A stretch of DNA of 64,000 bases from Gymnopus androsaceus JB14 (lineage: Eukaryota; Basidiomycota; Agaricomycetes; Agaricales; Omphalotaceae). The first letter of the stretch is position 1. The number at the start of each line of letters is the position of its first letter. Below, one piece after another: positions 11,376-22,205 of the stretch. The position numbers and the translations under genes were made by a program. The notes beneath the pieces were generated by a model that saw only the letters and a list, made by a program, of their open reading frames with translations, was not told where the DNA came from and did no database searches. The stretch lies in the NCBI GenBank assembly GCA_009733575.1, contig ML769528.1, positions 1 to 64,000 on the forward strand, read 5' to 3'.

Positions 11376-12984
11376 CTAAAGGTGGTCTCTGGCGGTGCTA
11401 TTAACAACGCGCTGGACGATGCCCCTTATCTTGAAGACGTGAATCCCGTCATTTTTAATTTATTAATCTCCTTCCTCACAGAAACCCGTTCGAAAACCCG
11501 CACCGTTCTTTTGAATATAGACCTTGCCGAATTACTTGCCGCAGAGGAAGCGGAACGGTTTCGACAATTGGAGAATGGTTACAAGTCCGAAAATAGTCTT
11601 GAAGGAGATGAGGAAAAAGAAGACAGTGACAACCACGAGCCATTGGATCCCGAATTTTTTCATCACGCTACACCATTCAACAATCTCCCTGTCCTTGACC
11701 TCTCCGATCTCCCAGAAGAAATTACTTTCGATAGTGACCTAATCGATGGCCCACTCCCCGATCTCAGTGACTCCGAGGACAACACGCCTTCTCCCACCGC
11801 ATGCACAGCCATTACCTCTAACAAACCTGTCAATTCGAAACGTAAGGCTAGCAAGAACTTATACGAAAAGAATTATCGCAATTTAAAGTGTTCGAGGATG
11901 AATGATGGGCCTTACAGCAAGGCCATTGGTCGCAAACGTGTCGACAACTCGGAAGTCCACGTTCTTGACATTGACGTGACAGGCCTTCCTGTTACTACCA
12001 CTGCTTATCAGGGTGTTCGAACCACCAAATGTTTCAGCGGATGGACGCGCGAGAAGGTGTTCAAGAAGCTTCGTTATATCGATTGGGATGGCGAGTGAGT
12101 TCTTTCCTCGTTGCGGCGTCTGATGAGTGCTGATATACCTTCACAAGATCCAACTTCGTATTTTGTGATTGAAAAGGCCTTGGTCTCGTCCACTGCATTG
12201 GAAGGCCTCGAGACTCAAACTGGATGCCTGAGGTAAACGATGAGGGGTCTTGTTTACTCGAGAAGGCCAGAGTCAACCTGAAGTTAAGCGCAAAGCAAGC
12301 TTATAATCGATGGGGAGGCTTTACCGCAGTGGCAATTGGGTATTCTCATGGCGGTGGACAGGTACGCCTAATGTTGCTTTCTATTCCTCTACTCGCTGAG
12401 CGGTCCTGTAGACACAGCCATCGAATACAAAGCATTCGGCAAGGAACCTCAAAATACTGGAAAGTCTCCTTGCAAATCCGGCTGTGCAGCGTCTGTCTGG
12501 GATCGCAAACAGCGCTTACAAGTGTTTTTGCCCAGGCATGTTCGCCGAGTACAAGGAGAACAATGAAGAGCTTCGACGCTGGAAGCCAGGCCTCTGCAAG
12601 AACTTCCGAAACACGGTCTTTGCAGCAACGACATTCAACCTTGGCCCTCAGTCAACTACCGATGACCACGTTGACCATGGGAACTATGCTCCTGGGGGTT
12701 GCACGATTAGTTGCTTGGGGTATTTCGATGACCGTTGTGGAGGAGAACTGGTTCTCTGGAACCTCGGAATCATCCTTCGTTTCCCTGCCGCTACCACCGT
12801 CATCATTAACTCAGCTTTAATTTGCCATTCGAACCTTCCGCTCCAGACTGGTGAACACAGATACTTGATTACTCAGTACGCTGCTGGCGTGCTGTTTCGT
12901 TACCATTACAATGGATTTCGAAATGATAAGGATCGTGTGGCACGCGCCACTCCCAAAACACTCAACGATGGCAGGAGGCCTTGA
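11352..12984 (+). pseudogene. TET/JBP-like 2-oxoglutarate/Fe(II) dioxygenase, one premature stop
   Basis: Fungal TET/JBP family; known members oxidise 5-methylcytosine in DNA. Three exons: 11352-12094, 12148-12361 and 12412-12984, with introns of 53 and 50 bp. The N-terminal part is acidic, then basic (KRKASK near 11840, SRMNDG, IGRKR). The family segments GRPRDSNW and GYSHGGGQ flank intron 2. The catalytic double-stranded beta-helix follows: HVDHGN (the Fe ligands H and D, about 12670), GGELVLWNLG, the distal H in ICHSN (about 12825), and R in EHRY, the expected 2-oxoglutarate contact. All ligands are kept. An in-frame TGA at 12170-12172 (exon 2) would cut off the catalytic domain; CGA would restore the family pattern. 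It may be read differently if splicing skips it, but I found no phase-compatible alternative. The true start is uncertain. Confidence 0.85.
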
Positions 12985-13189
12985 AGAAGTTTCGGGTATG
13001 GCTTCCCCCAAGCAGGGAGACGTCAGCCAGCATACATACATAGTTCACCTAGTATCACAATCTCAATGAAGTTTTTTTTTTTGATCTTTGTCTACCTGTG
13101 TGACGTGCAGTTCAGACCAAAAATAGTGAGCTTTTTTGTGAATGAGTAAAGAAAAGGATGTTGTACTATTGGTAGTACTTTAGTACTTC
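12985..13189. other. 3' flank of the dioxygenase gene
   Basis: Short AT-rich stretch with T-runs and no coding signal. It leads directly into the minisatellite at 13190. Confidence 0.4.
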
Positions 13190-14545
13190 TCAGTAGGTAT
13201 GCATGTGCTCAACTTCACATATCTGGATGGTGCGATCACCTGAATAAGGCTCAGCAGAGGTTGGGGAATAATAAAGCCTCACTTTGATATCAGGGGAGTA
13301 CATGACCGCATTGAAGGATTGATCATTCCGTTCACTAAAATAACACTTTTGTGGCATTTTATCAGAGGAGTACATGACCATATCAAAGGACTGATTATCT
13401 CGTTCACTAGAATAATGATTTTGTGGCTTACTTTGGTAGTATTGAGGGAGTACATGACCATATCGAAGGATTGATCATCTTGTTCACTAAAATAACATGT
13501 TGTGGCAGTTACTTACTTTGGTACAAGGAAGTATATGATCATATCGAGGGATTGGTTATCTCATTCACTAGAATAATGATTTTGTGGCTTTCTTTGCTAT
13601 CAGGGGAGTACATAACCATACCGAGGGATTGATCATCTCGTTCACTAGAATAACAATTTTATGGCTTATTTTGATATCAGGGGAGTACATGACCATATCG
13701 AAGGATTGAATATCTTGTTCACTAGAACAACACTTTGTGGCAGTTACTTACTTTGGTATCATGGCAGTACGTGACCATTCCGAGGGATTGATCATCTCGT
13801 TCACTAGAATCACAATTTTATGGCTTATTTTAATATCAGGGAGTACATGACCATATCGAAGGATTGAATATCTCGTTCACTAGAATAATGATTCTGTGGC
13901 TTACTTGGTAGTATCAAGGGAGGACATGACCATATCGAGGGATTGATCATCGAGTTGTTCACTAGAATAACAGTTTTATGGCTTATTTTGATATCAGGGG
14001 AGTAAATGACCATATCAAAGGATTGAATATCTTGTTCACTAGAATAACACTTTGTGGCAGTTACTTTGGTATAAGGGAGTAGTACATGACCATATCGAAG
14101 GATTGATTATCTCGTTCACTAGAATAATGATTTTGTAGCTTTCTTAGTTATCAAGGGAGTACATGACCGCATCAAGGGATTGATCATCTCAGTAGAGTCT
14201 TAACGCATTCACTAGAATAATACTTTGTGGCTTACTTCAATACTTTGGTATCAAGGGAGTACATGACCATATCGAAGGATTGATCATCTCAGCATAGTCT
14301 TGACATATCTTGTTCACTAGAATAATACTTTGTGACTTATTTACTTTGGTATCAGGGGAGTACATGACCATATCAAAGGACTGATTATCTCATTTACTAG
14401 AATAGCAATTTTGTGGCTTACTTTGGTATCAGGGGAGTACATGACTTGTCTCGGTACAGGCTGAGCACGTTCACTAGAATAAATTAGAATACTTCTTATA
14501 TCAGGCTTTGAGAGTATATGACTGTATTGAAGGATGATTATTTCG
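13190..14545 (+). repeat. ~78 bp minisatellite, about 15 copies
   Basis: Copies of a unit containing GAGTACATGACCATATC, GATTGATCATCTCG and TTCACTAGAATAA recur at roughly 13297, 13369, 13449, 13530, 13606, 13685, 13767, 13842, 13920, 13999, 14082, 14158, 14248, 14360 and 14437. Spacing is mostly 72-90 bp. Copies are imperfect with small indels. Short open frames across them are repeat artefacts. Confidence 0.9.
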
Positions 14546-14559
14546 ATAGAGGCTAGGGA

Positions 14560-15335
14560 CATTCCAGTCTACCAGGAAAAGTAACTAGTTAGATGGTCCA
14601 AAGTGTAACAATCCAGTAACTAATATGATCAAAATCCACAGGAAATCCAGGGGCCCCGCCTGGAATCCATACACCCCACCTGGATTCCATGCATGTCGCA
14701 TGGAATCCATGCACTAGTAAAAATAGTAGTGTATGGATTCCAGGCATGTCGCATGGAATCCATGCACTAGTAAATATAGTGGTGCATGGATTCCATACAT
14801 GTTGCATGGAATCTATGCCCTAGTAGAAGTAGTAGTGTATGGATTCCATGCACTAGTAAAAATAGTAGTGTATGGATTCCAGGCATGTCACATGGATTCC
14901 ATGCACTGGTAAAAACAGTGGTGTATGGATTCCAGGCATGTTGCATGGAATCCATGCACTAGTAAAAATAGTAGTGTATGGATTCCAGGCATGTTGCATG
15001 GAATCCATGCACTAGTAAAAATAGTAGTGTATGGATTCCAGGCATGTCGCATGGAATCCATGCACTGGTAAAAATAGTAGTGTATGGATTCCAGGCATGT
15101 TGCATGGAATCCATGGACTAGTAAAAATAGTAGTGTATGGATTCCAGGCATGTTGCATGGAATCCATGGACTAGTAAAAATAGTAGTGTATGGATTCCAG
15201 GCATGTCGCATGGATTCCAGGCATGTTGCATGGAATCCATGCACTAATAAAAATAGTAGTGTATGGATTCCATGCACTAGTAAATATAGTAGTGTATGGA
15301 TTCCATGTACAAGTAAATATAGTAGTGCATGTGAA
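14560..15335 (-). repeat. 53 bp satellite array A with left flank
   Basis: About 14560-14655 is a flank sequence (CTACCAGGAAAAGTAACTAG ... GTGTAACAATCCAGTAACTA) that recurs before array B and, inverted, after arrays C and D. From about 14660 comes a run of ~53 bp units. Each has two inverted ATGGATTCC / GGAATCCAT blocks and a CACTAGTAAAAATAGTAGTG spacer. Array A mostly carries the GGATTCCAGGCATG variant, which it shares (inverted) with array D. Long open frames on both strands are by-products of the stop-poor repeat. Confidence 0.92.
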
Positions 15336-15339
15336 GTAT

Positions 15340-15697
15340 AGTAATAGTCATGTGACACTGTCACACAGTACCAATTGAAATTTGTGAAATAGCGATTGAT
15401 AGTTACAGTGATGACTTTCTCATCTACACCCAGCAACCTACCTCTGCTGATCCCATCAGCCTGCATGTGACACTGTCACACAAACTACAGATTACACTTT
15501 TGATTGCAATGAGGATGAATTCCAGAAGGAGAGTTACAGTTAAGGTATACTGTATATGTAGTGTGACAGTGTCACATGTGTCACATGAGAACATTCAGGC
15601 ATGAGGTGCCATAATCAGTTAAGGTATATAATATATGTAGTGTGACAGTGTCACATGTGTTACATGACCTTATTTGGACATGAGGTGCCATAATCAG
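15340..15697. repeat. TGTGACA-CTGTCACA hairpin elements and a 79 bp tandem duplication
   Basis: The near-palindrome TGTGACACTGTCACA occurs at about 15350 and 15466, and its complement TGTGACAGTGTCACA at about 15560 and 15640, so the pairs can form hairpins. The segment from TTAAGGTATA to ATAATCAG is duplicated in tandem at 15540-15618 and 15619-15697 (79 bp each). It may be a small non-autonomous inverted-repeat element. No gene is seen. Confidence 0.8.
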
Positions 15698-16137
15698 TGG
15701 GAGGTGGAAAAACAATCCCTAAATATTTTCATGATTTTTTTATCATTTTTCCGAGATTTATCAAGCTCCATTCCCGTTATTTGGCAGGAAAATACACACC
15801 CAAAAGTGCTGGTGGGCGGGATAACAATGCCCAAATATTTTCACTATTTTTCACGATTTTTCCAGAATTTATCAAGCTCAATTCCCAACGTTCTGCGGTC
15901 AAATGAGCACCCATATGTGCCCATATGCACCGGGGGGGAACAATAATGCCGAAATATTTTGATAATCTTTGATGATTTTTGAAGGATTTATCAAGCCTGA
16001 TTCCCGACATTTTTTGGATAAATAAGCGCCCATAAGCACTGGGAGGGTGGGTGTAAGGTCATACTAGTAAGGAATCTAATGGTTGTACTGGTACCAATAA
16101 GTCGTACTAGTAACTAACCTAATGGTGGTACTAGTAC
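15698..16137. repeat. ~115 bp triplicate repeat plus two 43 bp units
   Basis: Three imperfect units run from 15698 to about 16045, each with CAATNCC(T/C)AAATATTTT, a GATTTTT-rich core, ATTTATCAAGC and ATTCCC. The last ends with ATAAGCGCCCATAAGCACTG, a motif echoed in the repeats at 30.1-30.9 kb. About two units of the ACTAGTAACTAA(C/T)CTAATGG 43 bp repeat follow at 16062-16135; the same repeat forms a full array at 23.6 kb. Confidence 0.75.
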
Positions 16138-16139
16138 TG

Positions 16140-17312
16140 CATTCCAGTCTACCAGGAAAAGTAACTAGTTAGATAGTCCAAAGTGTAACAATCCAGTAAC
16201 TAATATGATCAAAATCCACAGGAAATCCAGGGCCCTGGAATCCATACGCCCTGCCTGGAATCCATACGGCTAGGACCTCTGGCACCCTTTGGATATGGAT
16301 TCCATGCATGTTGCATGGAATCCATGCACTAGTAAAATAGTAGCGTATGGATTCCATGCACTAGTAAAAATAGTGGTGCATGGATTCCATACATGTCGCA
16401 TGGAATCCATGCACTAGTAAAAATAGTAGTGTATGGATTCCATGCACTTGTAAAAATAGTAGTGTATGGATTCCATACGTGTTGCATGGAATCCATGCAC
16501 TCGTAAAAATAGTAGTGTATAGATTCCATACATGTTGCATGGAATCCATGCACTAGTAAAAATAGTAGTGTATGGATTCCATACGTGTTGCATGGAATCC
16601 ATGCACTGGTAAAAATAGTAGTGTATGGATTCCATACCTGTTGCATGGAATCCATGCACTCATAAAAATAGTAGTGTATGGATTCCATACATGTCGCATG
16701 GAATCCATGCACTAGTAAAAATAGTAGTGTATGGATTCCATGCACTTGTAAAAATAGTAGTGTATGGATTCCATACGTGTTGCATGGAATCCATGCACTA
16801 GTAAAAATAGTAGTGTATGGATTCCATGCATGTTGCATGGAATCCATGCACTAGTGAAAATAGTATTGTATGGATTCCTTACATGTTGCATGGAATCCAT
16901 ACACTAGTAAAAATAGTAGTGTATGGATTCCATACGTGTTGCATGGATTCCATGCACTAGTAAAAATAGTAGTGTATGGATTCCATACGTGTTGCATGGA
17001 ATCCATGCACTAGTAAAAATAGTAGTGTATGGATTCCATGCACTAGTAGAAATAGTAGTGTATGGATTCCGTACGTGTTGCATGGAATCCATGCACTAGT
17101 AAAAATAGTAGTGTATGGATTCCATACATGTCGCATGGAATCCATACACTAGTAAAAATAGTAGTGTATGGATTCCATGCACTAGTAAAAGTAGTAGTGT
17201 ATGGATTTCATATGTGTTGCATGGAATCCATGCACTAGTAAAAATAGTAGTGTATGGATTCCGTACGTGTTGCATGGAATCCATGGACTAGTAAAAATAG
17301 TAGTGTATGAGT
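16140..17312 (-). repeat. 53 bp satellite array B with left flank
   Basis: The flank (CTACCAGGAAAAGTAACTAG onward, 16146-16270) is nearly identical to that of array A. From about 16290 follow some 19 units of the 53 bp repeat in the same orientation as array A, mainly the GGATTCCATAC(G/A)TGTTGC variant. The array ends at about 17312, where the left arm of the large palindrome begins. Confidence 0.92.
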
Positions 17313-18132
17313 GATAGATAATTTATATAGGTACGTGAAGACGTCTTCGGATCCCGGAAATCATGACCGACTCCCTGCCAAAGTCAATCAATGTCACTAC
17401 CAATCATATGCATATGCCTCCCGCTCATTGATCCCTCTCTCCCCATCACCTGATATTACCCAATGATGGTATCTTTACATAGCATTGATAGGATTGTCTT
17501 CGCTATGTAAAGATAGCGTTAAGGGTAATAGGACAGATTTAGCGAAACATTGTAAAGTACTAGTAATATACTAATGAGTTTACTGAGGCTAAGACTTGGG
17601 TGCGCGGGCTTGAAATCCAAAGGCTTGTGCAGGCACCTTCGGATATCATGACCGACTTACCGTCACTCATGCTATCAGACAGTACATCACCACCCCTCTC
17701 ATGTCACCGCCATGACATATGTACATCCCGCCTTCCCGCTCACTGTCCCTGCCTCCCTGCCCATTATGACAATGGGATATGTAGTATCCCTACTTGTAAA
17801 ATTCGATAAATAGAAACGTAGTCAATAATAACAACCATTGAGTATTTGAACAGTCCACATGACCTGACTGCAAGGTCATAGGATGCACGGTTACATGCTA
17901 AAAAAAAAATTGAGCGCTGCCATTATAAAGCACGGAAGCATGCTAACATACCTTATCTATGTCTGCTCCGTGAAGGAAAACACTTCATTACCATTTGTCC
18001 CTCTAAATTGGACGTTCGAAGACGTCCGGAAATGCGGTCCGTGGGCGCTTAGCTCGTACTCAGTGCTCGAAACGACGAGCTTGAGCAGTCAGATGATTGT
18101 GGATATGTCCCGGACCTATCGGGAACACATCT
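17313..18132 (+). repeat. Left arm of large palindrome
   Basis: Matches in reverse complement about 18650-19400. Landmarks are TATATAGGTACGTGAAGACG, CCGCTCATTGATCCCTC, CATTATGACAATGGGATATG, GAACAGTCCACATGACCTGA, GGTCCGTGGGCGCTTAGCTC and GGACCTATCGG. Compared with the right arm, block order differs and some blocks are repeated (two versions of the TTCGGAT...ATCATGACCGACT block), so this is a rearranged rather than a perfect palindrome. Short open frames in it look incidental. Confidence 0.85.
17448..17540. repeat. Small MITE-like hairpin in the left arm
   Basis: ATTACCC and GGGTAAT lie at the two ends. Inside, GTATCTTTACATAGC pairs with GCTATGTAAAGATAGC. A diverged copy lies in the right arm near 19310-19392. 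The length, AT-richness and nested inverted repeats fit a miniature inverted-repeat element, but no autonomous partner is visible. Confidence 0.6.
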
Positions 18133-18651
18133 AGACAGTATATTTTACATTTTGAATCCAGTAGATCATTAATTAAGCTGTTGATCCCATTGCTATCCAA
18201 GGATATGACATCGACTCACCAAGCTCATTGCATGAAGCAATGGGCTCAAGGGAAAGGTGAAATAGGTGGCACCTCAGACTTGAGCAACATGTTATGGACA
18301 TGTATCGCTATCATATATGGTAAACTTACACTCATAGAAATAATCGCGGGCTACATACAACATTAAAGTAGGTTTTGTCAATGGATGTAGTATCCAAACT
18401 GCACCGAAACTTGTTACCATGCCTTCAAGTATTCAGACAAGCACAGTTCTGTAGTATATAAGTCAACTACACTACTAGATCATGGTAATAGCATTATAAG
18501 TTGCAAGATGTTCTAGTTCCTCCTTGAGTTCACTGTTATCTGCAATGAACTCGAGTTTTTAGGGTAACCAGTACACAAAATGACAAATATCCTATTTTTT
18601 AACCGCTGAATTTCGAAATTAACAGCTGGTGGAATGACGATAGACCTTATA
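18133..18651. other. Spacer at the centre of the palindrome
   Basis: About 520 bp of sequence that is not repeated in the arms. It contains only short open frames and no recognisable domain or RNA. It could be the loop of a fold-back element or the remains of its internal part. Confidence 0.5.
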
Positions 18652-19400
18652 GATGTGTTGCCGATAGGTCCGGGACATATCCACAATCATTTGACTGCTC
18701 AAGCTCGTCGTTTCGAGCACTGAGTACGAGCTAAGCGCCTACGGACCGCATTTCCGGACATCTTCGAACGTCCATTTTAGAGATGATAAATGGTAATGAA
18801 GTGTTTTCCTTCACGGAGCAGACAAAGATAAGGTATGTAAGCATGCTTCCGTGCTTTATAATGGCGGCGCTCAATTTTTTTTTTAGCATGAAACCGTGCA
18901 TCCTATGAACTTGCAGTCAGGTCATGTGGACTGTTCAAGTACTCAATGGTCGTCATTATTTACTACGTGTCTATTTATCTAATTTTACAAGTAGGGATAC
19001 TACATATCCCATTGTCATAATGGGCGGGGAGGCGGGGACAGTGAGCGGGAAACCGGGATGTAACCATAATTGGGTAATATCGGGTGGCGGGGAGAGAGGG
19101 ATCAATGAGCGGGAGACATATGCATATGATTGGTAGTGACATTGATTGACTTCGGCAGGGAGTTGGTCATAATTTCCGGGATCCGAAGGCGTCTTCACGT
19201 ACCTATATAAATTATATATCACTACTGGGGTTCGAATGCACGCAGCAAGTCTTACCCTCAGTGAACTCATGAGTAAATTTACTAGTACTTTACAGGTATC
19301 TCGCTATATCTACCCTATTACTCTTGACGCTATCTTTACATAGCAGAGATAATCCTATCAATTGTATGTAATGTTACCATCAAGGGGTAATATCAGGTGG
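18652..19400 (-). repeat. Right arm of large palindrome
   Basis: Inverted counterpart of 17313-18132, starting with CCGATAGGTCCGGGACATAT. It ends in the CTATCTTTACATAGCAGAG and GGGTAATATCAGGTGGCACT sequence that abuts satellite array C. A GGGGTTCGAATGCA stretch near 19228 resembles a tRNA B-box but lacks a foldable arm. Confidence 0.85.
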
Positions 19401-21960
19401 CACTAGTGAAAATAGTATTTGACTAGTGCATGGATTCCATGCGACACGCATGGAATCCATACAGTACTATATTTACCAGTTTTATGGAATCCATGCAACA
19501 TGCATGGAATCCATACACTACTATTTTTACGAGTGCATGGATTCCATGTGACATGTATGGAATCCATACACTACTATTTTGACTAGTGCATGGATTCCAT
19601 GCAACACGCATGGAATCCATACAGTACTATATTTACCAGTGTATGGAATCCATGCAACATGCATGGAATCCATACCCTACTATTTTTACGAGTACATGGA
19701 TTCCATGTGACATGTATGGAATCCATACACTACTATTTTGACTAGTGCATGGATTCCATGCGACACGCATGGAATCCATACAGTACTATATTTACCAGTG
19801 TATGGAATCCATGCAACATGCATGGAATCCATACCCTACTATTTTTACGAGTACATGGATTCCATGTGACATGTATGGAATCCATACACTACTATTTTGA
19901 CTAGTGCATGGATTCCATGCGACACGCATGGAATCCATACAGTACTATATTTACCAGTGTATGGAATCCATGCAACATGCATGGAATCCATACCCTACTA
20001 TTTTTACCAGTGCATGGATTCCATGCGACATGTATGGAATCCATACACTACTATTTTGACTAGTGCATGGATTCCATGCGACATGCATGGATTCCATGCG
20101 ACATGCATGGAATCCATACACTACTATATTTACCAGTGTATGGAATCCATGCGACATGCATGGAATCATACCTTACTATTTTTACTAGTGCATGGATTCC
20201 ATGTGACATGCATGGAATCCATACACTACTATATTTACCAGTTTATGGAATCCATGCGACATGCATGGTATCCATACCCTACTATTTTTACTAGTGCATG
20301 GATTCCATGCAACATGCATGGAATCCATACACTACTATTTTTACTAGTGCATGGATTCCATGATACACTACTATTTTTACCAGTGCATGGATTCCATGTG
20401 ACATGCATGGAGTCCATACACTGCTATTTTTACTAGTGCATGGAATCCATACACCACTATTTTTACTAGTGCATGGATTCCATGCGACATGCATGGAATC
20501 CATACACTACTATTTTTACTAGTTCAAGGATTCCATGCAACATGCATGGAATCCATACACTACTATTTTTACCAGTGTATGGAATCCATGCAACATGCAT
20601 GGAATCCATACCCTACTATTTTTACTAGTTCATGGATTCCATGCACCATGCATGGAATCCATACACTACTATTTTTACCAGTGCATGGATTCCATGTGAC
20701 ATGCATGGAGTCCATACACCGCTATTTTTACTAGTGCATGGAATCCATACACCACTATTTTTACTAGTGCATGGAATCCATGCGACATGCCTGGAATCCA
20801 TACGCTACTATTTTTACTAGTGTATGGATTCCATGCGACATGCATGGAATCCATACACTACTATTTTTACTAGTGCATGGATTCCGTGCAACATGCATGG
20901 AATCCATACGCTACTATTTTTACTAGTCCATGGATTCCATGCAACATGCATGGAATCCATACACTACTATTTTTAATAGTCCATGGAATCCATGCAACAT
21001 GCATGGAATCCATACACTACCATTTTTACCAGTGCATGGAATCCATGCGACATGCATGGAATCCATACACCACTATTTTTACTAGTGCATGGATTCCATG
21101 CGACATGCATGGAATCCATACACTACTATTTTTACTAGTGCATGGATTCCGTGCAACATGCATGGAATCCATACGCTACTATTTTTACTAGTCCATGGAT
21201 TCCATGCAACATGCATGGAATCCATACACTACTATTTTTAATAGTCCATGGAATCCATGCAACATGCATGGAATCCATACACTACCATTTTTACCAGTGC
21301 ATGGAATCCATGCGACATGCATGGAATCCATACACCACTATTTTTACTAGTGCATGGATTCCATGCGACATGCATGGAATCCGTACACTACTATTTTTCC
21401 TAGTTCATGGATTCCATGCAACATGCATGGAATCCATACACTACTATATTTACCAGTGCACGGAATCCATACACTACTATTTTTTCTAGTGCATGGAATC
21501 CATGCGCTACTATTTTTACTAGTGCATGGATTCCATTCAACATGCATGAAATCCATACACTACTATTTTTACTAGTGCATGGAATCCATACACTACTATT
21601 TTTACCAGTGTATGGAATCCATGCAACATGCATGGAATCCATACCTTACTATTTTTACTAGTTCATGGATTCCATGCACCGTGCATGGAATCCATACACT
21701 ACTATTTTTACCAGTGCACGGATTCCATGCGACATGCATGGAATCCATACACTGCTATATTTACCAGTGTATGGAATCCATGCAACATGCATGGAATCCA
21801 TATCCAAAGGGTGCCAGAGGTCCTAGCCATATGGATTCCAGGCAGGGCGTATGGATTCCAGGGCCCTGGATTTCCTGTGGATTTTGATCATATTAGTTAC
21901 TAGATTGTTACACTTTGGACTATCTAAGAAGATATAAAATGGGGCAGCCTGAAGTGAGTA
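19401..21960 (+). repeat. 53 bp satellite array C with right flank
   Basis: About 45 units of the same 53 bp repeat as arrays A and B, now in the opposite orientation (ATGGATTCCATGCGACATGC then GGAATCCATACACTACTA). Some blocks are higher-order duplicates: about 20870-21130 closely repeats at about 21135-21400, and a ~159 bp (three-unit) block recurs near 19570-19900. From about 21830 to 21960 the inverted flank sequence (TTCCTGTGGATTTTGATCAT ...) closes the array. Confidence 0.92.
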
Positions 21961-22205
21961 CTGATACAGTGGGTCAAAAAATTGTCCACATGTTTGACAC
22001 TTTTGGAAAGATCCAGGATTTGCAAGATAGATATTATATATATCAAAAAGTGATTAGTGGAGCCTAAAGAGCCCTGGATCCTGGCTCCATGTACATATCT
22101 GGTTTGTCTTGTTTGGATTAGAACTCATTGAGATATAAGCAATTCAATTCAATGATCCATTTGGACAATTTTTTGATATGCACATTGAAATACAGAAAAG
22201 GTAGT

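Noticed and set aside
14888..17284. Long minus-strand open frames rich in MDSMQHAWNPY-type repeats
   Set aside because: Products of the stop-poor 53 bp satellite, open in several frames and on both strands.
19228..19260. GGTTCGAA-containing stretch as a possible tRNA
   Set aside because: Resembles a B-box, but no T-arm or acceptor stem can be folded around it on either strand.
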